Below are positions 59,018-64,000 of a DNA stretch of 64,000 nt, one piece after another. Origin of the DNA: Roseiarcus sp963732155. Its GTDB lineage: Bacteria > Pseudomonadota > Alphaproteobacteria > Rhizobiales > Beijerinckiaceae. Location of the stretch: positions 372,001 to 436,000 of the forward strand of contig CAVSYB010000015.1 in assembly GCA_963732155.1 (NCBI GenBank). Direction: 5' to 3'. The notes beneath the pieces were generated by a model. That model was not told the origin of the DNA and did not search any database. It saw only the letters and a list, made by a program, of their open reading frames with translations. Both the position numbers and the translations under genes were made by a program. Each line of letters begins with the position of its first letter. Position 1 is the stretch's first letter.

Positions 59018-59302
59018 GTGAAGATCGAATTCGATCCCGCCAAGAGAGACTGGACCCTGAGAGGCCGCGGCCTCGACATGGCCCGTGCGAACGAAATCTT
59101 CTCCGGCGAGACGCTGACGGTGGCGGACGACCGGCGCGATTACGGCGAGCCGCGCAACTTAACCATCGGGTTCCTCGACGACAGGATGGTGGTCGTCGTC
59201 TGGACGCCGCGCGCCGGCGCATTTCGTATTGTGAGCTTGAGGAAAGCCAATGCCCGCGAACAAGCCCTCTACGGCCCAAGATTCTCGCGACGACGCCCCT
59301 GA
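59018..59302 (+). CDS. brnT: BrnT-family toxin
   Basis: 94 residues from a GTG at 59018. Sequence KIEFDPAKRDWTLRGRGLDM then ANEIFSGETLTVADDRRDYGEPR and RIVSLRKANAREQALY follow the BrnT RelE-like pattern (WDPxKxxxNxxKHG at the start, RIISARxAxxxExxxY at the end). It is a ribonuclease toxin of type II systems. The downstream antitoxin gene overlaps it by 53 bases. Intact. Confidence 0.88.
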   Translation: MKIEFDPAKRDWTLRGRGLDMARANEIFSGETLTVADDRRDYGEPRNLTIGFLDDRMVVVVWTPRAGAFRIVSLRKANAREQALYGPRFSRRRP

Positions 59303-59504
59303 TCTCTCGACGCCCGAGTGGCGCAAGAAGTTCGCGGCGGCGCCGGTTCGGCGCGGTCGCCCGCCCATCGGCGCGCCCAAGGTGTCGACGACCATTCGCC
59401 TCGACCCCGACGTCATCGAAGCCTTTCGCGCGCAAGGGCGCGGCTGGCAGTCGCGCATCAACGCCGCGCTGCGGGAGTGGCTGCGAGGCGGGGCGCGGGG
59501 GTAG
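59250..59504 (+). CDS. brnA: BrnA-family antitoxin
   Basis: 84 residues. The N-terminal part is polar (MPANKPSTAQDSRDDAPDLS); the C-terminal part has the ribbon-helix-helix signature KVSTTIRLDPDVIEAFRAQG, then GWQSRINAALREWL, as in BrnA. It binds BrnT and represses the operon. It starts inside brnT, so translation is coupled. Confidence 0.9.
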   Translation: MPANKPSTAQDSRDDAPDLSTPEWRKKFAAAPVRRGRPPIGAPKVSTTIRLDPDVIEAFRAQGRGWQSRINAALREWLRGGARG

Positions 59505-59608
59505 GATTGGGTTTGTGTCTCTCCAGCGCCAGCAACGCCCCGAACTGCATTTCAGCGGGGATAGCGGCGAGCGGCAGCGACCGATATTCTTCTTGAGGAC
59601 TGTCTCGC

Positions 59609-60467
59609 ATGACCATTCGATTCGTCCAATTTCCCCATCCTGGTCCCGAGCACAATCCGGGAAACGCGCCACGCATGAGGTGGAATACTGACGGCCACAA
59701 GCGAAAATTTATGCGCAATCCGGGGCGCTTCGTAAGTGGAGATGGCGTGGTTAGTGAAGGAATGCTCACGTTCTGGGGGGAGTGGGAGGCGCCGTCCGAC
59801 ATAGTCGAGACGTGGCCGGAGAGTGGCTCACTGCCGCGCTTTCTTCAAGCGCCAATATGGCAACTTTCGGCCCCGGACAGGCGGCAGAATAGCGACCCGT
59901 GGGTGTTCGGGGATTATTTCCGCTACAGCAACTGCAAGCAACAGTCACAGCCAGCCTTGCAACGGCTCACGCCGGGTTCGGTTATTCTCTTCGGCTCGGG
60001 TAAGAGCGGTCAATTCGTTATCGATACGGTCTTCGTAGTGAAGGACTCCTGCCCGTACACGCGAAGAAAGCCGCCGGCGACAGATGACGCATTCCGCTTT
60101 TGCGTAATCGAAGTCATTGTGCGGACCGCAATCGTCTGCCGCCGATGACAGCTTCACATTGTATCGCGGGGCGACATTGAATGAGCCAATTGATGGCATG
60201 TACTCATTTGCGCCGAGCCGACGCGCCGATTCAAGAAATCGCCGATTTGCGCGACCGCCAATAGAGCTGCCCGGGTATGTGAATCCCGAGAGCCAACAAA
60301 CCCCATCAGGAGCAAATAAGCCACGCTCCCCAAAAGAAGTTCATGACCAGTGGGACAATGTCCGCAACCAAGTGCTTGATGCTGACTGCCTTCTGGGCGT
60401 GTGGTTTCAAACACCAGCGCTTGCCCGAGAGAATGAAAGAATGGAGGCGAATGGGGAAGGCCCGTGA
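59609..60467 (+). pseudogene. Unrecognised protein, frameshifted near 60110
   Basis: The frame from 59609 (MTIRFVQFPHPGPEHNPGNA) runs 179 codons and stops at 60148; the frame beginning near 60117 (CGPQSSAADDSFTLYRGATL) continues to 60467 with matching character. Removing one base around 60116-60121 joins them into one protein of about 285 residues. The body is rich in Trp, Pro and Tyr (LTFWGEWEAPSDI, DPWVFGDYFRYSNCKQ, LTPGSVILFGS). I do not recognise the family. The GC content is visibly lower than in the neighbours, and it follows a BrnTA module, which suggests acquisition by transfer. Confidence 0.5.
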
Positions 60468-60652
60468 GGTCAACGCTTCGTTGCGCGCGATCGTGAGATT
60501 CCTTCGCACTCCCTGACCAGCCCCAAACATTCTAGCGCGCGCCCGCCCAAACTGGCATAAGGACCGCATGAACTCTTGCCGCGATTCGCGCCTCGCAGCC
60601 GGTTGCCGCCGAGGATGGCGCCGCCGACGCCGACCCCGGATTCGCGGTCTAC

Positions 60653-61774
60653 GTGCATTGGCCGTTCTGCCTCGCCAAATGCCCCTATTGCGACTTCAAC
60701 AGCCATGTGCGCAGTGCGGCGATCGACGAGGCGCGCTATGTCGCGGCGTTCCGCGCCGAGATCAGGCATCGCGCCGGAATCGCGCCGGGCCGGCAGGTGC
60801 GCTCGATCTTCTTTGGCGGCGGCACCCCGTCGCTGATGCGCCCGCAGACGGTGCAGGCGGTGATCGACGCGATCGCCGAGAGCTGGAGCGTCGCGCCGGG
60901 CGCCGAGATCACGCTCGAAGCCAATCCGACCAGCGTCGAAGCCGGGCGGTTTCGCGGCTATCGCGCGGCGGGCGTCAACCGCCTGTCGCTCGGCGTGCAG
61001 GCGCTCAACGACGCCGACCTCAAGATGCTGGGGCGCCGACACACCGTCGCCGAAGCGCTCGCCGCGCTGAAGGTCGCCGCCTCGATCTTTTCACGCCATT
61101 CCTTCGATCTCATCTACGCGCGCCCCGGCCAGAGCCTGCCGGCGTGGCGCGCCGAGCTCGCCCAGGCGCTCGACCTGGCGGGCGAGCATCTGTCGCTCTA
61201 TCAACTGACGATCGAGCCCGACACGATGTTCGAACGCCTGTCCAGGGCGGGCAAGCTGGCGATGCCCGATGCGGACCTCGCGCGCGAACTGTTCGACGCG
61301 ACGCAGGACATCGCCGGAGCGCGCGGCCTGCCGGCCTACGAGGTCTCCAACCATGCCAGGCCCGGCGCCGAAAGCCGGCACAATCTCGTCTACTGGCGCT
61401 ATGGCGAATATGCCGGCGTCGGGCCGGGCGCGCATGGCCGCCTGGTCACGCCGGCGGGACGGCGGGCCCAGGCGACCGAGCGGCACCCCGAGATGTGGCT
61501 GACCCAGGTCGAGACCGAGGGCCACGGCCTGATCGAGAACGAGGTGCTGACCGCCGAACAGCAGGGCGACGAATTCCTGCTGATGGGGCTTCGCCTGCGC
61601 GAGGGGGTCGACCCCGAGCGCTTCCGGCGGCTCAGCGGGCGCGCGCTGGATCAGCGCCAGGTCGACTCGCTCGCCGCCGACGGCTTTGTCGAGACCGACG
61701 CGGCGGGCCGGGTGCGCGTCACCCCGCGCGGCGCGCCGCTGCTCGATTCGGTGGTCGCCGATCTGGCGGCGTGA
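60653..61774 (+). CDS. hemW: Radical SAM haem chaperone HemW
   Basis: 373 residues from the GTG at 60653, but coding similarity begins earlier in the same frame (VAAEDG, DPGFAVYVHWPFC, from about 60602). No normal start lies upstream in that frame. An ATG at 60568 with AAGGA 4 bases before it is one frame off, so a +1 shift between 60568 and 60602 is likely. The radical-SAM cluster is CLAKCPYCDF, and FGGGTPSLM, SLGVQALND and YEVSNHARPG are HemW signatures. It inserts haem into target proteins. It converges on mnmG. Confidence 0.92.
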   Translation: MHWPFCLAKCPYCDFNSHVRSAAIDEARYVAAFRAEIRHRAGIAPGRQVRSIFFGGGTPSLMRPQTVQAVIDAIAESWSVAPGAEITLEANPTSVEAGRFRGYRAAGVNRLSLGVQALNDADLKMLGRRHTVAEALAALKVAASIFSRHSFDLIYARPGQSLPAWRAELAQALDLAGEHLSLYQLTIEPDTMFERLSRAGKLAMPDADLARELFDATQDIAGARGLPAYEVSNHARPGAESRHNLVYWRYGEYAGVGPGAHGRLVTPAGRRAQATERHPEMWLTQVETEGHGLIENEVLTAEQQGDEFLLMGLRLREGVDPERFRRLSGRALDQRQVDSLAADGFVETDAAGRVRVTPRGAPLLDSVVADLAA

Positions 61775-61812
61775 GGCGGCGCGAGCGCCATCCTGCCAAC
61801 ACGCCTCGCAGG

Positions 61813-61891
61813 GCCAGCGCCGCGCGGAGGGGTCAAGGTTCGCGGAGCGACCGCGAAGCGGCTTGACCTTGACGACGAGCACGGCGCTGGC
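61813..61891. repeat. Large nested palindrome between hemW and mnmG
   Basis: Outer arms GCCAGCGCCG (61813-61822) and CGGCGCTGGC (61882-61891) match perfectly. Inside them GGTCAAG (61831-61837) pairs with CTTGACC (61862-61868), and TTCGCGG (61839-61845) with CCGCGAA (61851-61857) around a 5-base loop. It fills the gap between convergent genes and could terminate both. The three nested arms are more elaborate than a usual terminator and may mark a repetitive palindromic element. Confidence 0.65.
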
Positions 61892-61907
61892 ATGCCGCGC
61901 CGCCGCG

Positions 61908-63818
61908 TCAATTCGCCTGGAGTTCGTGATTCGACGTGGCGGCTGCAGGCGCCGAGCGCCGGCCGGAACCCCGCCGCGCATGCGCGGCGACGAGGGCGAG
62001 GGCGGCGGGCGTCATGCCCTCGATGCGGCCGGCCTGGCCGATATTGCTCGGCCGGATCGCCAGGAACTTCTGGCGCAATTCGGCGGACAGCCCCGAAATG
62101 CTGGCATAGTCGAAGTCGCCGGGAAGGACGAGCGATTCGCCGCGGCGAAAGCGCGCGACGTCCTCCTCCTGGCGGTCGAGATAGACCGAATATTTGGCGT
62201 CGGCCTCCAGCCGCGCGGCGATGCGCGGCTCGAACGACCCCAGTTCCGGCCATACCCTCGCCAGCTCGGCAAGGGTGAATTCCGGCTGCGCCGCAAGCTC
62301 GAAGGCGCTGCGCCGCGCCCCGTCCTGGTTGACGACCAGCCCGAATTCGCGAAGCCTCGACGGCGTCGCGACGCAAGATTCCATCAGCGCGCGCGCCTCG
62401 CGCAGGCGCCGCGCCTTGGCCCGATGGCGCGCGGCGCGGTCGGCGCCGACGCAGCCGAGCGCGACGCCTTTTTCCGTCAGCCTTTCGTCGGCATTGTCGG
62501 CGCGCAGCGACAGCCGGTATTCGGCGCGCGAGGTGAAGATGCGGTAGGGCTCGGTGACGCCCCTGGTGGTGAGGTCGTCGATCATCACGCCGAGATAGGA
62601 TTCGGCGCGATCGAACACGCAAGGGGCGCCGCCAGCCGCCGCTTTGGCGGCGTTGAGGCCGGCGACGAGGCCCTGCGCCGCCGCCTCCTCATAACCGGTG
62701 GTGCCGTTGATCTGTCCGGCGAGGAACAGCCCTCTGACGCGCCGCGTCTCGAGCGTCAGTTCGAGTTCGCGCGGGTCGACGTAATCGTATTCGATCGCAT
62801 AGCCGGGCCGGATGATCCTCGCCTGTTCGAGGCCCGGAATGGTGCGCAGGAATTCAAGCTGGACGTCGGCGGGCAGCGAGGTCGAAATCCCGTTGGGATA
62901 GATCGTCGGATCGTCGAGCCCCTCCGGCTCCAGGAAGATCTGATGGCTGTCGCGATCGGGAAAGCGAATCACCTTGTCCTCGATCGAGGGGCAATAGCGC
63001 GGTCCGCGGCCGGAAATGGCGCCGGAATAGACGGCGGTGCGATGCGCGTTGGCGCGCACGATCGCGTGGCCGGCCGCGGTGGTTCGCGTGATGTGGCAGG
63101 GGACCTGCGGCGTGGCGATCCGCGTCGTCAGCGCGGAAAACGGCTCGGGCGGGTCGTCGCCCGGCTGGACCTCGAGCGCCGCCCAATCGAGGCTCGCGCC
63201 ATCGAGGCGCGGCGGCGTCCCGGTCTTCAGCCGGCCCAGCGCAAAGCCCGCCTCGTCCATGCAACGCGCCAGATCGACGGAAGGCGCGTCGCCGACCCGC
63301 CCCGCCGGCGTCCGCTGGTCGCCGAGATGGATGACGCCGCGCAGGAAGGTGCCGGTGGTGATCACCAGCGCGCGGCAGTCAAGGAGGCGTCCGCCCGCCA
63401 GTTCGAGCGAAGAAATCCGGCCGCTGGCGCTGGCGAAACGCCGGGCTTCGGCTTCGATCAGCGTCAGGTTCGCCGTTTCGCGCAGCCGCCCTTGCATCGC
63501 CTGGCGATAGAGCTTGCGGTCGGCCTGGGCGCGCGGTCCGTGCACGGCCGGACCCTTTCGTCGGTTGAGCACGCGGAACTGGATGCCCGCCGCGTCGGCG
63601 GCGAGTCCCATCAGGCCGTCGAGCGCGTCGATCTCGCGCACCAGATGGCCCTTGCCGAGGCCGCCGATCGCCGGATTGCAGGACATCGCGCCGATCGTGT
63701 CGAGGCGCTGGGTCACCAGCGCGGTCGCCGCGCCGAGGCGCGCCGCCGCCGCCGCGGCCTCGCAGCCGGCGTGGCCGCCGCCGATGACGATGACGTCGAA
63801 ACGGGTCAACTTCTCCAC
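61908..63818 (-). CDS. mnmG: tRNA uridine-5-carboxymethylaminomethyl modification enzyme MnmG (GidA)
   Basis: 636 residues from a GTG at 63818 (a TTG one codon earlier is possible); the open frame up to 63944 crosses a palindromic intergenic repeat and is not used. FAD motif VIVIGGGHAGCEAAAAAARLG (core GGGHAGCEA), AMSCNPAIGGLGKGHLVREI with a conserved Cys, and GLFLAGQINGTTGYEEAAAQG (core GQINGTTGYEEA). With MnmE it modifies the wobble uridine of several tRNAs. mnmE lies just upstream. Confidence 0.96.
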   Translation of the reverse strand: MEKLTRFDVIVIGGGHAGCEAAAAAARLGAATALVTQRLDTIGAMSCNPAIGGLGKGHLVREIDALDGLMGLAADAAGIQFRVLNRRKGPAVHGPRAQADRKLYRQAMQGRLRETANLTLIEAEARRFASASGRISSLELAGGRLLDCRALVITTGTFLRGVIHLGDQRTPAGRVGDAPSVDLARCMDEAGFALGRLKTGTPPRLDGASLDWAALEVQPGDDPPEPFSALTTRIATPQVPCHITRTTAAGHAIVRANAHRTAVYSGAISGRGPRYCPSIEDKVIRFPDRDSHQIFLEPEGLDDPTIYPNGISTSLPADVQLEFLRTIPGLEQARIIRPGYAIEYDYVDPRELELTLETRRVRGLFLAGQINGTTGYEEAAAQGLVAGLNAAKAAAGGAPCVFDRAESYLGVMIDDLTTRGVTEPYRIFTSRAEYRLSLRADNADERLTEKGVALGCVGADRAARHRAKARRLREARALMESCVATPSRLREFGLVVNQDGARRSAFELAAQPEFTLAELARVWPELGSFEPRIAARLEADAKYSVYLDRQEEDVARFRRGESLVLPGDFDYASISGLSAELRQKFLAIRPSNIGQAGRIEGMTPAALALVAAHARRGSGRRSAPAAATSNHELQAN

Positions 63819-63849
63819 CAAGCAGTCTCGCCTGAAAACCAAATGCGTC

Positions 63850-63872
63850 CCCTCCCCCCTTGTGGGGGAGGG
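63850..63872. repeat. CCCTCCCCC/GGGGGAGGG palindrome before mnmG
   Basis: CCCTCCCCC (63850-63858) and GGGGGAGGG (63864-63872) pair perfectly around CTTGT. This hairpin resembles a short intergenic repeat seen in many alphaproteobacterial genomes. It sits between mnmE and mnmG, where it could shape the transcript. Confidence 0.6.
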
Positions 63873-63928
63873 AGAGACGCCGCCGATCTCCGAATTTCGC
63901 CCAACGCCGATCCCCGGCACGGCCTTTA

Positions 63929-64000
63929 TTACTTGCCAATACACAATCTTGCAAAAATTTCTCCGAGCACTTCCTCGACGTCGATGCGCCCGGCGATCCG
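63929..64000 (-). CDS. mnmE: tRNA modification GTPase MnmE, C-terminal end (partial)
   Basis: Twenty-three codons and a TAA at the window edge read RIAGRIDVEEVLGEIFARLC then IGK. This is the invariant MnmE tail (GxVDVEDxLDxIFxxFCIGK), with the C-terminal Cys that is part of the C(I/L/V)GK motif. The rest lies beyond 64000. It is MnmG's partner in wobble-uridine modification and, as usual, precedes mnmG. Confidence 0.9.
   Translation of the reverse strand, partial: RIAGRIDVEEVLGEIFARLCIGK

Overview
The window is a high-GC chromosome segment with an alphaproteobacterial gene set. Several neighbourhoods are typical of the Hyphomicrobiales (Rhizobiales): acnA divergent from ccmABCDG, carA divergent from a yqeY-type gene, nadD-rsfS-rlmH-envC-ctpA, ubiE-ubiB-coaBC-dut, ptsP-prfA, and mnmE-mnmG at the right edge. 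I read it as a Beijerinckiaceae/Methylocystaceae-like member, with moderate confidence. No rRNA, tRNA, CRISPR array, integrase or insertion sequence could be recognised.

Layout. 1-3.8 kb: three consecutive SGNH-hydrolase-like secreted proteins feed into a membrane-bound O-acyltransferase cut by the window start, probably a polysaccharide O-acylation cassette. 4-8.1 kb: clpB and a proline-racemase-family enzyme with a Ser/Cys active pair. 8.2-12.4 kb: a small frameshifted toxin-like gene with its DUF2283 partner, leuC, arfB, and a DUF6880 gene lying between arfB and a decayed second copy of the arfB 3' end. 12.4-15.2 kb: a Cpx-like envelope-stress module (Spy/CpxP-like protein, response regulator, histidine kinase) with a GTAAA-N5-GTGAA box upstream. 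15.2-17.9 kb: hbd and etfAB. 18.1-23.4 kb: a peptide-type ABC transporter with fused ATPases. 23.5-27.6 kb: ptsP, prfA (without prmC), a truncated aldo/keto reductase and a cupin. 28.7-34.6 kb: methyltransferase, nadD, rsfS, rlmH, EnvC-like factor, ctpA and a yqeY homologue. 34.7-44.1 kb: carA, a PilZ protein, an ArgE-like deacetylase, apaG, the ccm cluster and acnA. 44.2-53 kb: DUF2332, an MBL-fold hydrolase, cobF, ubiE, ubiB, coaBC, dut, an Rrf2 regulator and cysK. 53-60.5 kb is more accessory: an AGE-family epimerase, an AT-rich island, a class A beta-lactamase coupled to a DUF3303 gene, a secreted FecR-like protein with a CHASE2 adenylate cyclase, a BrnTA toxin-antitoxin pair, and an unknown frameshifted gene. 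60.6-64 kb: hemW, mnmG and the tail of mnmE.

Two patterns stand out. Five loci (8.4, 11.7, 50.9, 60.1 and probably 60.6 kb) each need the same +1 frame change to restore a normal reading frame. This suggests isolated base-insertion errors in the assembly, or recent decay; in coaBC-dut it produces an artificial-looking fused frame. Several candidate operators also sit exactly where autoregulation would be expected: a Cpx-type box, an Rrf2/cysK palindrome and a BrnA palindrome.
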